This document shows, in pieces, positions 1-11,888 of a DNA stretch of 64,000 nucleotides. This DNA comes from Manihot esculenta (lineage: Eukaryota; Streptophyta; Magnoliopsida; Malpighiales; Euphorbiaceae): positions 30,599,705 to 30,663,704 of the forward strand of contig NC_035175.2 in the NCBI RefSeq assembly GCF_001659605.2, written 5' to 3'. The notes under the pieces were generated by a model that made no database searches, was not told the origin of the DNA, and worked only from the letters and a program-made list of their open reading frames with translations. The first letter of the stretch is position 1. Every line of letters starts with the position of its first letter. The translations under genes were made by a program, and so were the position numbers.

Positions 1-3000
1 GGTCATGTGTGGGGTAATTCAACTCATGCTTCTTTAGCTGCCTAGAAGCATAAGCAATCACCCTCTCATTCTGCATAAGTACACAACCCAGTCCCACACG
101 GGACGCATCACAAAAGACTGTAAAGTCCTCTCCACTAGATGGCAGGGCTAAAACTGGTGCTGAAGTCAACCTCTTCTTAAGCTCTTCAAAACTCTCCTCG
201 CACTGGTCGGTCCACAGAAACTTCTGATTCTTCCTGGTTAGTCTGGTTAGAGGAGCTGCTATCCTTGAGAAGTCCTGAACGAACCTCCTGTAGTAACCCG
301 CCAAACCCAAGAAACTCCTGATCTCTGTCACTGAAGTGGGTCGAGGCCAGTTAGCCACAGTTTCTGTTTTCTTGGGGTCCACCTCAATTCCATTCACTAA
401 CACTACATGCCCCAAGAATGAAATGCTCCTTAGCCAGAACTCGCATTTAGAGAACTTGGCATACAAGCCATGTTCCCTCAAGGTCTGTAGAACCAACCGC
501 AGATGATGGGCATGCTCCTCTGCATTCCTGGAATACACCAAGATATCATCTATGAAGACAATAACAAAGTGATCCAGGTACTGGCTAAACACTCTGTTCA
601 TGAGATCCATGAATGCTGCAGGGGCGTTAGTTAACCCGAACGGCATCACAAGGAACTCAAAATGCCCATATCTGGTCCTGAAAGCCGTCTTTGGCACGTC
701 CTCTTCCCTGATCCTCAACTGATGATACCCGGATCTCAGATCTATTTTAGAGAAACAACCCGCTCCTACTAGCTGGTCGAATAGATCGTCGATCCTTGGC
801 AATGGGTACTTGTTCTTGGTAGTGACTTTGTTCAACTGTCTGTAGTCGATACAAAGTCTAAGGGATCCATCCTTCTTTCTGACAAACAAGACTGGAGCAC
901 CCCAGGGTGAGGTACTCGGTCGGATGAAGCCCTTGTCTACCAGATCCTGTAACTGCTCCTTCAACTCCTTCAATTCTGCTGGCGCCATCCTGTAGGGAGG
1001 GATAGAGATCGGTCGAGTTCCAGGCATCAGTTCTATTTCGAACTCTATCTCCCTAGCAGGTGGTATACCTGGCAGTTCGTCTGGGAACACATCTAAGAAC
1101 TCTCTAACCACTGGCACCGAGGCGGGCTCTCTAACCTGACTATTAAGCTCTCTCACATGAGCCAAATACCCCTGACATCCCCTCCTAAGCAACCTACGAG
1201 CCTGAAGAGCTGAGATTATACCTCTAGGTGTACCCCTCCTGTCTCCTTTGAAGACAACCTCTGATCCATCCTGACCTCTGAACCTGACTACCTTGTCCCT
1301 GCAGTCCAAGGTAGCACTATGGGTAGATAACCAGTCCATCCCTAGAATGACGTCAAAATCTGTCAAATCCAGAACCACTAGGTCGGCGGACAAGCATCTT
1401 CCCTCAACAAACACAGGACTACACTGGCAGACTGACTCTGCCACAGATGGATCACACTTGGGTCCACTGACCCAGAGAGGACACTCTAACCCGGAAGTCA
1501 TCAATCCCAACCTCTCTACGGCCCTCGGAGCAATAAAAGAATGAGATGCACCAGGGTCCATCAATGCATAAACATCCGAACAACCTATGACGAGATTACC
1601 TGCCACCACGGTGTTGGAGGCGTCTGCCTCCTGCTGTGTCATTGTGAAGATCCGTGCTGGGGCTGATGGACCTTCACCTCTGAAACCCGCTGAAGAAGAG
1701 GCTGCTCCTCTCCCTCTGCCTCTGCCACTGGCCTGAGTCATGGCTGGAGCTGCTGGCTGCGCTACAATGCCTGAAGCTGTCTGCTGGGACTGAGCCATCG
1801 GGACTGTTCTTGGACAATCTCGAGCCATATGCCCCTCCTGACCACATCTGAAACAGGCGTTCGTCCCAAACCGACATACTCCCCTGTGTGGCTTACCACA
1901 CCTCGCACAGACTGCATTATCCGCACCAGAGCTTGAGCCACTCCCAAATCCCAGACTGGAGTTGACTTTACTCCAGAACTTGTTCTTCTTACCCTTGGGT
2001 TTACCCCATCTCTTACTGCCTGAAGTTGCTACACTCAAGGTAGAGGGATCTAACCTTCCCCCACCCGGAGTTTTAGAACCAGAAGCTTGTGCCACTGTCT
2101 GCTTAACTGTCCCCTGAATGATGGCACTAGCCTCCATTCTCCTAGCCATGTCTACTATGGCGTGAAAACTCTCTCTATCTGCTGACTGTACCAAGGAGGA
2201 ATACCTGGGATGGAGTTTCATGATATACCTCCTCGACTTCTTCTGGTCTGTGCTAAGGTCCTGCCCAGCAAATGGCAGCAACTCCATAAACCTGTCAGTA
2301 TATTCGTCTACACTCATGTCATCAGTTTGCCTCAACTGCTCGAATTCTATCATCTTCAATTCCCTTGAACTATCAGGGAAAGCCCATCCTGCAAACTCGT
2401 TTGCAAACTCTTCCCAAGTCATGTTGTCCACTCTCGGGTTCACATAATTTTTGAACCACTCCCGTGCCTTTTTGCACTTAAGTGTGAACCCGGCCATCTG
2501 AATGGCTCTACTGTCATCCGCCCCTATCTCATCTGTAATTGCCTTGACCCGCTCCAAGTACACGAACGGATCATCACCGGTTTTAAACTGGGGAGCACCC
2601 AGCTTCATATAGTCTGTCATCTTGACCTTGCTCCCACTGACTGAGCTAGGTCTAGGAGGTTGAGCAACTGGGGCTGTTGGTTCTGCAGGTGGTGGAGGTG
2701 GTGCAACATTTTCGGGGGTAGGGTTTGCTGGATTTGGATAATAGGGTGGAGGTGGATACATTGGGTACTGAGAGTATGGTGGGTAGTATGGTGGGTATGG
2801 CATCTGTGTGGGATAAGGGGTGAAACTAGGGTAATCCGATGTACCTCCCATCGAATACCCGGGATGTTGTGAGAAGTGTGGGTAGTGAGGTGGCTGAACA
2901 AATCCCGAGGCCTGAGTGCCTCCTTGGGACTCTCCCACTCCTTCTTCTGACATACTGACTCCCAAACTGCCATCCCTCCTCTGTTCTACGTCCATATCAT

Positions 3001-3208
3001 CCCCCACATCCTCTGACGCTCCTCCCTGAACTGTTCCTCTGACTGACCTGCTTCTACCCAGATCCAAAGACCTTCTAGGGTCTCTTGCTGCTCTGTCCCT
3101 GTTGGACCTGCTTGACATTGCCCTAGGCAATGTAGGAGGACGGGCGCTCATGCCCTCATCCTCAGGTGGTACTCCAGTCAATCTTGCTGATCGACGAGTT
3201 CCTCTCAT
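1..3208 (-). CDS. gag-pol: Gag-Pol polyprotein of element A (gag, protease, RT, start of RNase H), 3' part outside window
   Basis: Encodes the retrotransposon polyprotein: capsid/nucleocapsid (gag), aspartic protease, reverse transcriptase and the first part of RNase H. The start is the ATG at 3208 opening [10 protein letters not shown], which is shared with C and E and lies a few bases after a splice-acceptor-like CAG. In order I see a Pro/Tyr-rich linker (YPPYY repeats, near 2760-2860), the gag core, a zinc knuckle (CFRCGQEGH, near 1830), protease active site DPGAS (near 1550), RT motif FIDD (near 550) and RNase H up to the edge. No stop or frameshift was found in 1069 codons, in contrast to B, C, E and G. 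Gag, pr and pol appear fused in one frame, as is usual for chromoviruses. The chromodomain expected at the C-terminus lies outside the window. Confidence 0.9.
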   Translation of the reverse strand, partial: MRGTRRSARLTGVPPEDEGMSARPPTLPRAMSSRSNRDRAARDPRRSLDLGRSRSVRGTVQGGASEDVGDDMDVEQRRDGSLGVSMSEEGVGESQGGTQASGFVQPPHYPHFSQHPGYSMGGTSDYPSFTPYPTQMPYPPYYPPYSQYPMYPPPPYYPNPANPTPENVAPPPPPAEPTAPVAQPPRPSSVSGSKVKMTDYMKLGAPQFKTGDDPFVYLERVKAITDEIGADDSRAIQMAGFTLKCKKAREWFKNYVNPRVDNMTWEEFANEFAGWAFPDSSRELKMIEFEQLRQTDDMSVDEYTDRFMELLPFAGQDLSTDQKKSRRYIMKLHPRYSSLVQSADRESFHAIVDMARRMEASAIIQGTVKQTVAQASGSKTPGGGRLDPSTLSVATSGSKRWGKPKGKKNKFWSKVNSSLGFGSGSSSGADNAVCARCGKPHRGVCRFGTNACFRCGQEGHMARDCPRTVPMAQSQQTASGIVAQPAAPAMTQASGRGRGRGAASSSAGFRGEGPSAPARIFTMTQQEADASNTVVAGNLVIGCSDVYALMDPGASHSFIAPRAVERLGLMTSGLECPLWVSGPKCDPSVAESVCQCSPVFVEGRCLSADLVVLDLTDFDVILGMDWLSTHSATLDCRDKVVRFRGQDGSEVVFKGDRRGTPRGIISALQARRLLRRGCQGYLAHVRELNSQVREPASVPVVREFLDVFPDELPGIPPAREIEFEIELMPGTRPISIPPYRMAPAELKELKEQLQDLVDKGFIRPSTSPWGAPVLFVRKKDGSLRLCIDYRQLNKVTTKNKYPLPRIDDLFDQLVGAGCFSKIDLRSGYHQLRIREEDVPKTAFRTRYGHFEFLVMPFGLTNAPAAFMDLMNRVFSQYLDHFVIVFIDDILVYSRNAEEHAHHLRLVLQTLREHGLYAKFSKCEFWLRSISFLGHVVLVNGIEVDPKKTETVANWPRPTSVTEIRSFLGLAGYYRRFVQDFSRIAAPLTRLTRKNQKFLWTDQCEESFEELKKRLTSAPVLALPSSGEDFTVFCDASRVGLGCVLMQNERVIAYASRQLKKHELNYPTHD

Positions 3209-3463
3209 CCTATTCTCTGAAAAACAGCTCATAACAAGCAAACATTAGCATCATATGGTTCATGTGGGCACACATGAACCCTCATCGCATACATCACATA
3301 GCATATCATATCATTAATGCACATGCATAAAGTCATGGCATTTCACATCATCATGCAAGACAGGACTCAACATCCTATCCTAGTGGACATGACCTTTCCT
3401 ATTGTGCTTGACCTCCTATAACCTCTATGAGCCCGACACTCTAGGTCCGACCATATGAACCTA

Positions 3464-3477
3464 GGGCTCTGATACCA
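3464..3477 (-). promoter_or_regulatory. Primer binding site of element A (initiator tRNA-Met)
   Basis: On the minus strand this reads TGGTATCAGAGCCC, whose first 13 bases complement the 3' end of plant initiator tRNA-Met. It is separated from the 5' LTR end by the three bases GAA and marks where minus-strand DNA synthesis would start. Confidence 0.9.
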
Positions 3478-3480
3478 TTC

Positions 3481-5701
3481 TGTAACGACCCGAAAATCGG
3501 ACCGCTACCGGCGCTAGGATCCGGGTCGACTTAAGGCCGCCGGGACCCGTAGCAAGCCTGACATAAAACCTGTAAACCTGTATAATCCCATACATGATCA
3601 ACAACATGCATAAAAATTAAAACTTTTCTTTCCATGAACATCAACCAAACTCAACCTGTGCATAAACATTAACATGACATTGATCCCTCTGTGGGATCTC
3701 ATCTGTGATCTCAAAGGGTGACATAACCTGTGTTGAGCTGGTTTACATAAACATCATCAAAATCTCTAAGATCATGTATAAAAAGGGATACAACATTCTA
3801 TGGTCAAGCACACACTAACATCCATAAATCTCATTACATAACTATACTGTACTTTTACATTACAATTTGATCATGTCCATTGCTAGCTATTACATAAACA
3901 CGACTTCTTTACTCTATCCGGACTCCCGCACTATACTGTACCTGCAAGCCTGGGGGTAAAGGGAGAGGGGTGAGCTAAAAGCCCAGTGAGTAGAGCTATT
4001 AAAACACGTTAACACTATGCTCTATGAAATGCATCATAACACAAACAGTTCACATAAAGGTTGGGTGAACTTGTCACCAATTAGTCCAAGCTAACATAGT
4101 GCCAGGCCGTAGCATGGGGTCCTGGTCTTCCTGTCATACATACATTACTTACCATTATCCCAGGGCCTCCTCTAGGCTCCTGGTCTTCGAGTCCACAATC
4201 GTGCCAGGCCGTAGAATGGGGTCCTGGTCTTTCATTTCCGTGCCAGGCCGTAGAATGAGGTCCTGGTCTTCCTGTCATGGACTAATTGGGTCATCCAACA
4301 TTCACCCACATCATCAACAATCGATGCAATGTAGCATATTCGTGAATACTAATGCAATCATCCTATTGCATAATCATGATGCATGAAACATAATAAAACA
4401 TTTAATTTAAAAGATTAGGTTTAGTTCCACTCACCTCTGGCTGACTCTGACAACACCGAAGCAGCTGAACTCACTGCTGGGGTCCTCGGTTCCTCGGGTC
4501 CGAACCTACACAGGTGGACTCAAATGAGGAACCAAACATGCTAGAACATAACTCTAAACTACTCCCCAAAAACCCCCCTAGAACATCATGAAAACAACAC
4601 ATAAAAACATGCAAGAAATGGCTGAACAGGGCACTTTCGGCGGCACCTTCGGCGGCCGAAAGTCCTGGACAGATCCGAAAGTCAGGCACTTTCGGCGGCA
4701 CCTTCGGCGGCCGAAAGTCCCAGACAGAGACGAAAGTCTCTTTTCGGGCAACTTCGGCAGCCGAATGCTGCCTCCACAAAGGGGGTTCGGCGGCCGAAAC
4801 TCCCTTCGGCGGCCGAACCTGGTTTCTGCCAGAAGGGCAGAAACTTGGTTCACATGAACCCCTTGCCTCCCAAAACCTCAAATCAAGCATAAACTAGTTC
4901 TAAAAACATGCATACAAGTTCCTAGGGGCCTCAAAACATCAAATACCCCAACTACAACACTTCAAACATACTCAAACAACACACATTGTTCAAAACATCA
5001 ATATATACCCATAACTCAACATATACCCTAACATGCATTTCTACCCTTAGATCTTGCATAAAACTTATTTAAAACATACTATGAGCTTAAGATCGGCTCT
5101 TACCTCTTGAAGATCGAGGGTTGAGGAGATCTAAACTTGGAGATGGGAGAAGTTCCAACTTTTGGTCTCCAAGCTCCAAAACTCGTTCTAAGCTCAAAGA
5201 TCTTCAAAACCAAAGTTATAAACTTGTAAAAATCATGGAAAAAGGAAGGAAAAACTCAAGATTGGGGAAAGATGGCGGAAGGCTCACCTTGGCCGAAATG
5301 GGGAGAAAAAGCTCGCCCATTTTCGGCTAAGGGACCCTTTTATAGGTGGTTGGCCAGGCCACGTTCGGGGGCCGAATGTGCCTCCGCATGCATGCCATGT
5401 TCGGCGGCCGAACATGAGGTTCGGCGGCCGAACCTGGACTTCCCTCACTCATGCTTTCGGGGGCCTAACGTGCCTCCAAAACGCATGCATGTTCGGCGGC
5501 CGAACTTGACTTTCGGCGGCCGAACCTGGGTTTTCCTCCAAAGCTATTTTCATGCAAAACTCATTTAATTTCATACTTAAAACCATTAAAAACATGAAAA
5601 CATTTTACAAAAACATGATTTTACCCTTCTAGAGGTCTCCGACATCCGAGATCCCACCGGACGGTAGGGATTCCGACACCGCAGTCTAGCCGGGTATTAC
5701 A
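3481..5701 (-). repeat. 5' LTR of element A
   Basis: About 2.2 kb, bounded by TG...CA. On the minus strand it starts TGTAATACCCGGCTAG and ends with CGTTACA. A TATA box (TATAAAAG) lies at 5337-5344, so U3 is short (about 360 bp) and most of the LTR is transcribed. Clusters of TTCGGCCGCCGAA flank the TATA on both sides (about 5400-5525 and 4635-4825). Tandem CCAGG...CCTGG units lie at about 4100-4275, and the conserved CACGAATATG box near 4335. A splice-donor-like AG/GTAAGAG lies near 5100. Confidence 0.92.
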
Positions 5702-7178
5702 TCACCTATTTCTCTTTTTATGACCAAGAAAATAAACTAAAATGATAATAAATTAAAAATGAGATAAAAGACTGAAAGTGGAATCAAATGAGATAAACTG
5801 AAAATTGGGATCAAAACTGTCAACAAAATAATAGGGGGGTTTGAGATTGATTGTAGTAAACTAATAATGAGAATAATAATGGAAAGCAAATAATTAAATA
5901 AAAAGTAATCAATAATAAGAAAGCTCTAGTTGAAGTATTGGATCCACTTTAGTTGTTGGGATTGATCATAGACACTTTGTTCTTTTGGGTTGATTCAATA
6001 GATTAGTTATGGACTTCTCACCACCATGTCTCTTCTTATTATTAAATTAATTAGGGAATGTCCTCTAATCAATTACTAATCAACAAGTTGCCAAGGAACG
6101 TCCTTGGGCCTCAGGCAACAAACAACTGTCAATTGCATTAAGAAATAGAGAGATCCAATCCTAGCTACCCAAACGTATGGAGATAACGCTAGATCATGCA
6201 ACTTCCTTGGTTTTTATGCCAAGTGTTCTTATGTAAGAATAATCTAAGCAATTACAGACTTAAATAATTCAAACTAATAAATAATTATTTTGCAATTAAA
6301 AATCAACGTAGATTTCAATAACAAAGTAATATGAAAATTAAGTATGAAATTGCATGAATATTGAACTCCCAAAAGTTAAACAATATTTGATCAAGTCTCA
6401 CAACCCATTAAACAACTAAAGTTTCAACCAATATTCAACTAGATTAAAACAATTCAGCCACTCATGGCTGAATTAAAAATAGAAAATTAAAAGGAAAAGA
6501 GAAAAGACGGATGAACCGAAGAAGGAGCGGAATTGCAATATGCCTCTTTGCGCCGAGCTTGCGGAATTGTCCAGTTGAATAATTGAAATTGAGTGCGCTT
6601 TGTCGGCCACTTAAGGTCCTTTAAATAGGAGGAGAGCTGATTTAGGTCTTCCACTGCTGAGCTGTCCCATGTGCCCGTGTGTCCCTTAGCCGTGAGTGTC
6701 CCATGTGCGCTTGTGGTTCTTTGCGTGGGATGGGCCGTGAGTTGATGAAATGCGCTGGTCCATGTGCAAGACGGCTGTCCATAAGTGGGCCCAAGTGTGG
6801 GAGCTTGGTCATGTGTGGGAACTTGCGGGAATGGGCCATGTGAAGTGAATGTGCGGGAATGGGCCATTCAATTGCGGATCCATGTGCGGGTCCTTAATGG
6901 AGTGCTTGGTCCTTAATTGTAAGAATGGGCTGCCCAAGTGCCAAGTTGCTTGAAGATTTAAATTTTAGAATATTTTCCTCACTCAGCTTGTCTTGAATCC
7001 AATTTGGCAGGCTTATTCCCTTTTGCTCCAAATAAGGCAGTTTTAGGGGCACTTTCTCCAAATTGTCCTTTTACATCATTTTCTGCAAAATAATATCAAA
7101 AGCACTAAATTAAGCAGAAATCATGTAAATATTCATCAATAATATTAAGATAAAAAAGGACTAAAATATGTTCTATCA
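5702..7178 (-). repeat. Old Athila-like LTR remnant, truncated by element A
   Basis: Alignable by eye with the LTRs of D: both share the stretch ending in CTCACCACCATGTCTC, the segment CAATTACTAATCAAC, and the terminal block CTCCAAATTG...CTATCA. It is clearly more diverged than the two D LTRs are from one another. The first part of the LTR is missing because A inserted there. It ends CTATCA at 7178 and continues directly into LINE RT sequence, so the element had integrated into the LINE. Unlike D, it has no TTCGGCCGCCGAA motifs; in that place it has loosely repeated GTGCGGGAATGGGCC-like units (about 6640-6900). No gene is present. Confidence 0.75.
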
Positions 7179-9525
7179 GATATGGTATAGTGGGAGTTTC
7201 TAAAAGGTATGTTGGAATGATTTGATATTTCTACTCAATGGATTAGGTGGTTGACTATGTGCTTTTCGGAAGTTTCTTACAATATCAATTTTAATGGTAA
7301 TTGGATTGGTCCTATTGTGCCTGGTAGAGGTCTTTGACAGGGGGATCCTATTTTCCCATATCTCTATTTGGTGTGTGCAAAAGGCTTATCGGCTGGTTGC
7401 AGGGCTGTAAGGCAGGTGTTAGATGCCCAAAGATCTTACATTTATTTTTTGCATATGATTCTCTGTTATTTTTTAATACTAGACTAAAGGAAGCAGATAA
7501 TATTAAATTTATTCTCAATACCTATGCGGAAACAAATCTAACATTTTCTTCAGTCCCAATGTGGTCTCCTTTGTAAGGTCTAATATCAATAATATCTTGG
7601 ATGTTCATTCACCATTGAGTCATAGTGTCTACCTTGGGTTACCTTCTCTTATTGGGAGGAACAAAAAAGAAATTTTTGATTTTCTGAAAGAAAGAATGAG
7701 GAAGAGGATTAATTTATGGAGCAACAGATTCCTATCTAGAGCAGGCAGAGAGATTCTCATAAAATATGTGTTGCAAGCTATACTTGCATATTGCATGAAT
7801 TTTTTTTTATTCCTAGTACTATTTTGAATGAATTGCATAGAATGGTCAATGGCTTTTGGTGGGGGGGGGGATAAAAGAGAAGGGCGGAGGAGTATTAATT
7901 GGCTAGCGTGGGAGAGGATGTGTAGTAGGAAGAAGGAGGGGGGTATAGGGTTTCGGGACTTTAGGAGTTTTAATTTATCTTTACTGGGTAAGCAACTTTG
8001 GAGGTTCTTAACAAATCCTAATACTCTTTGTTATAGAGTGTTTAAAGCAAAATACTTCCCAAATGGTGATTCATTTTCCATCAATATAAGTAATGGTGCT
8101 ATCTTTCTTTGGAAAAGTGTGATGGCATCAAGGGAGTTGATTCGGAGGGGTACAAGGTGGAGGGTGGGTAATGGAGAGAAGATTTTAGTGGTTTCAGCTC
8201 CCTGGATTCCTAAGGAAGATACCCTTTTTGCGGATGATGGCTCCAATTTTATTGAACCACATTTGCGTGTTTGTGATCTTTTCGAAAGTAATGGGAGGGT
8301 TTGGAATATTGCTCTTTTAATGGAGCTTTTTTCTTCAAGAGATATCAAGAATATTATTAGTATTCCTATTAGTATTACTAATAAGGAAGATTCCTTATTG
8401 TGGCACTTTGATAAAAGAGGTGTGTATACGGTGAAGTCCACATACTTTGTGTGTATGGACTTGCTAGAAAGATCATCTTTTAATGTGGGAAGTGAGTTGT
8501 AGACTAGTTTGTGGAATATTTCGATCCCTCCAAAAGTGAAGGATTTCTGTTGGAGAGCTTATAGAAATGTATTGCCTACAAAGGATAACTTAAGGCAAAG
8601 GGGTGTGGATGTGGATGCTAGATGTCCTTGGTGCCATGAAGATGAAAGTGTCAATCATATTTTGTTGCATTGTTCTGTGTCCAAGGAAGTTTGGAGGTTA
8701 GGAGGAGTGGGAGATTTACAGCCTAATGATAATTTTTTAAATTTTTTATTGCAGATTTTGAAGTCCTAAGACAAGGTTTGAAAAACCTTTGTAATGGTCT
8801 ATGCATGGAGATTATGGTCAGCAAGGAACTCATTATTATGGAACTAAGTGCAAAATTCAGCAACTCACCTTGTGGAAGATGTCATGCATCATATCTTGGA
8901 TTGGAAAGCTCAATGTGCTGGTGCTTTGCATGGAAATATAACTGCTACTTTATATAAGGGCAAGAACTTGTTTTATTCTTCCAACCCTGCTCGTGATCCT
9001 GAAGCCATTCTTCTCCAAATTCGTGCCTCATCTTCAAGTTTGGACAATTTCAGTTGGCTTTGTCAAGTTGTTGGGGCTTTGTTTCAAGCTCAAGATTTTA
9101 TTGGCTACGGTTTTGTTGTGAAAAACTCTGAGAGTATATTTCAACGTGGTATTTCTGATTTCTCGAAAGGTAATGGTACGCTGGTAATTGTTAAAGTTTT
9201 AGCTTTCCATCATTGTTTGCTCTTTACGACATAATTTTTGCCTTTTTATGACTGCATTTTTATGGACTGTTTGCAAGTGGTTCAAGCTCTTTAGTCTCTG
9301 CATTTAGACTTTTTTGAACTTGGTTTGATTTTGAATGATTGTAAATCTTTTTTAGACTCTAGAACTGATATTTCTGTTACATGGATTCGTCGTCATGCCA
9401 CTCTAACTGCTCATACTTTAGCTAGAGAATCTATCAGGTATGATCATCTTTCTATTTGAGATAATATCCCTATTTGTTTAATAAAATTTTATTAATACAA
9501 TAGGTAGTTTTGCTTAAAAAAAATA
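7179..9525 (+). pseudogene. L1-type LINE ORF2 remnant (RT, zf-RVT, RNase H)
   Basis: A non-LTR retrotransposon copy decayed by stops and frameshifts, spread over fragments at 7334-7576, 7561-7827, 7828-8502, 8509-8769 and 8848-9234. It opens inside the RT at the region preceding GNWIGPIVPGRGL and QGDPIFPYL. The catalytic FADD box is degenerate (FAYDSLLF near 7460). It continues with the YLGLP region typical of plant L1 RTs, a zinc-binding zf-RVT domain (CWRAYRNVLPT; CPWCHEDESVNHILLHC near 8620-8680) and an RNase H-like tail (8900-9460, with WIRRHA near 9390). The 3' end is A-rich from about 9516. The 5' part is absent because an Athila-like LTR interrupts the RT codons at 7178; it may lie left of the window. 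A homopolymer run of G at about 7860-7870 shifts the frame. Confidence 0.88.
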
Positions 9526-9692
9526 TAAAATAAAAATTATTTAAAATATAAAATAAACCTACCACTAATGAGAGAATTAGCTATATGAAATATTTTTTTA
9601 AAAGTATTTAAAACTATAAATTATGAAAGAAATTAATTATGTCAAAAAAGATTTTTAAATTTATAATCAGTGGGTTATGCAAAAAAAAATTA

Positions 9693-9736
<44 letters not shown>

Positions 9737-9949
9737 AAATCGATGTGGCCGTAGATCCTGTGACTTTTATTAAAATATATATATATATATTTTTTTGAAA
9801 TTGGTGTGGCTGTAGATCCTATGCTCGGAGATCATATAATATTTTGTAATACAATAGTAATAAACAGAGGGATGGAAAGAAATATGAAAAAAAGAGTATC
9901 AGAAGATGACATATAGAGGTAGTGATAAATAAATAATAAAATATAATAT
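9526..9949. other. AT-rich intergenic stretch with TA microsatellites, no gene
   Basis: Very AT-rich. It holds a TA dinucleotide repeat at about 9697-9734 and a shorter one at about 9776-9790. A short unit containing TGTGGC(C/T)GTAGATCCT follows each TA tract (near 9744 and 9804), so a piece of about 60 bp seems to have been duplicated with its microsatellite. No coding signal is visible. Confidence 0.7.
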
Positions 9950-10412
9950 AATATGATAACATATGGGTCTCAGACATTTAACCCGCGGTTCGGTCAGTCC
10001 CATGACAAAAAAGTCAAACCTGATTCTTATGACAGTCCAGTACATTAATTCATTCTCAGGAGGTCGGCTACGGCTCATACCAACGGCTCTTACTAGATAG
10101 GACTAGAGCCCAACAGAGAAGGATCCAGTTTGGTCGATCAACTAAGCCCACGAAACAGAAATCCCACACATTCGGGATCATGTTAAGGCAAACACCGAAA
10201 GAAATTAAATAGCCGCCTAATAGTAGAGGGAAGGACCGTACATACATACGTATGGTCCTGCATGATAACAGCACATGGTACTATAATAAGGTGGCGATTG
10301 CACATTACAAAACGACAAAAAAGAAGAGAGAATAAAAAGATATGTAGAAAAAATAGAGACCAAGTTTACACACACACCCTAACCCGACCCTCTTTTGGAT
10401 TTCAGATTATCA
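9950..10412 (+). repeat. Probable 3' part of the 5' LTR of element H (start unresolved)
   Basis: The stretch ends in CA at 10411-10412 directly before a PBS-like sequence, so its right end should be the LTR end of H. I could not find the left end because no partner LTR lies in the window. It carries a TATA-like TATAATAAGG near 10282 and no TTCGGCCGCCGAA motif. A minus-strand ORF here (10068-10274) looks fortuitous. Confidence 0.45.
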
Positions 10413-10434
10413 ATTGGCGCCATCTGTAGGAACG
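10413..10434 (+). promoter_or_regulatory. Primer binding site of element H
   Basis: The sequence begins ATTGGCGCCATCTGTAGG, the form found just after the 5' LTR in many Tat-type plant elements. The TGGCGCC start would pair with a tRNA ending in GGCGCCA. I did not assign the tRNA. Confidence 0.65.
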
Positions 10435-10491
10435 AAAGAGATCTTTTTTATCACCGGAGTTTTCATCCTCATAACACCTGCTAAGATCCAC

Positions 10492-11528
10492 ATGGCCAAT
10501 TACGGCGAAAACCATACCAGAAATACCTCAAACGACCTAAGTTCCACCTATGAAAGTCCACAGTTTTCATTCTCCAGCCCTACAGCCCTATTAAACCAAC
10601 TACCTGTATTGTTTAATCCCTCACCAAGTTTGGCAGGGAATGTGCCTAGAGGCACCCTATCTGACCAAGAACTACAAAACATGGCTCTCCAACTACAAAA
10701 CACTATCCATTGGCTGAGGCAAATGTTACAGCAAAGGAGACTCAACACCTTATTGAGCGTGCCACCTGTGGCTGAGGGCTTCAACGTTAATGAACCCTAA
10801 CCTACCTTGAACGACCAAGTCCCTCAGCAAAGCAGCAGGAGGACAAACGAAGAAGATGGAGAGGCTTGCAGAAGAAATGAGTCCACAGCTAGAGCAAAGG
10901 GTCGGGTAGTGAAAGAACTCATTGAAAATGATAAAGTTGAAAGCTATTCTTTTAAGCCAATGCGAGGATCAGGAAGTGAAGAGTTGGAGGGAGGCTACCG
11001 CCTGAAGAAGCGGTCGAGAAGGGAAAAGGCGGATGTAGACCAAAAATTGGAGAGGCTGAGGGAGCAGCTCTTGGCAGAACTGGGGGCACGAGATAACAAC
11101 AACCCCTTGCTACCTATCTCATCCCCGTTCACAAGATGGGTGCAATAGGAGACTATTCCCAAGAAGTTTATGATGCCACCAATGGCTACATACGATGGCA
11201 CGGGAAACCCCTGAGAGTGTGTCCTCAACTACAAGACGTTTATGGAGCTTCAGACCCACTTTGATGCTCTAATGTGCAAAGTCTTTCCTACCACCCTCAC
11301 TAGACCAGCTCGAGCATGGTTTAACAGCCTAGAAGTAGGGAGCAATAAGAGCTTCATGGACCTGGCTAGTGTATTTATCAGCAGGTTCATTGTAGGGGTC
11401 CCGGTGAGAGAAAAACGAGCTACTTGGAGATAGTCGGGCAAGGAGGAATGAGTCTCTGAGGGAGTACATAGCCAGATTCAACTTTAAGGCTGTATAGATT
11501 TCTAAGCTCGATGAGGCCAGAGCGGTAG
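10492..11528 (+). pseudogene. Gag of element H, N-terminal part, interrupted by G
   Basis: Starts at the ATG at 10492 (MANYGENHT). A Gln-rich helix (ELQNMALQLQNTIHWLRQML) and a charged coiled region (EKADVDQKLERLREQL) precede the gag core: MATYDGTGNP, then a run ending TRPARAWFNSLEVGS and SFMDLASVFISRF. In-frame stops occur at 10798-10800 and 11146-11148 and again near 11212, and the frame shifts near 11420. The ORF pieces share one frame, so these are point lesions in a once continuous gag. Sequence stops at 11528 where G begins and resumes at 58598. Confidence 0.82.
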
Positions 11529-11888
11529 TGTAATACCCGGCTAGACTCTGGTATCGGAATCCCTACCGTCCGGTGGGATCTCGGATGTTGGAAACCTCTA
11601 GAAGGGTAAAGTCATATTTTTATGAAATGTTTTAATGTATTTTATGTTTTAAGTCAATAAGGAAATTGAGTTTTGAATGAAAAAGACTAAGGAGACATTT
11701 CCAGGTTCGGCCGCCGAATCTCAAGTTCGGCCGCCGAACGTGGGATGGTTTAGGGGGGCATGTTAGGCTTCCGAAAATCTCAAAGGTTCGGCCGCTGAAC
11801 CTCATGTTCGGCCGCCGAACTTGCATGAGATGTGGGGGCACGTTCGGCTGTCGAAAGGTGGTCTGCCAGCCCTATATAAGAGCTCCAT
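11529..11888 (+). repeat. 5' LTR of G, first segment (U3 and TATA)
   Basis: Matches 56407-56766 of the 3' LTR of G. It contains several TTCGGCCGCCGAA copies (11707-11820) and ends 8 bp after the TATA box TATATAAG (11873-11880), where element B has inserted. Bases 11884-11888 (TCCAT) are the B target duplication. The second segment is at 40233-42070. Confidence 0.93.
11873..11880 (+). promoter_or_regulatory. TATA box of the 5' LTR of G
   Basis: TATATAAG, in the same place in the 3' LTR copy (56751-56758). It marks the U3/R boundary. Element B starts only nine bases further on, so transcription from this promoter would enter B antisense to B. Confidence 0.75.

Larger units (their letters stand above)
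1..5701 (-). mobile_element. Element A: Tekay-like Ty3/Gypsy retrotransposon, left part beyond the window
   Basis: Reads right to left: 5' LTR (3481-5701), PBS (3464-3477), leader, gag, protease, RT and the start of RNase H, cut by the window edge. The rest of pol and the 3' LTR lie outside, so the target duplication cannot be tested; the bases next to the LTR on the right are TCACC. It interrupts an old Athila-like LTR that resumes at 5702. The reading frame is open throughout the visible part, making this the least damaged coding copy here. Confidence 0.93.

Noticed and set aside
4471..5568. Short ORFs in LTRs on both strands rich in S-A-A-E, R-R-P-N and F-G-G-R peptides (also at 13008-13888, 19766-20726, 27359-28349, 39077-40033, 57178-57678)
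   Set aside because: They are translations of the GCC-rich 13-bp motif in various frames, differ between LTR copies by frame-changing indels and have no gene context. Not real proteins.
7828..8502. Functional plant gene with zf-RVT domain
   Set aside because: The frame is flanked by RT and RNase H pieces of the same LINE with stops and shifts between them, so it is a fragment of a dead LINE.
10068..10274. Minus-strand ORF with hydrophobic segments
   Set aside because: It lies antisense in the putative H LTR, is only 68 codons long and resembles nothing that I recognise; it is likely fortuitous.
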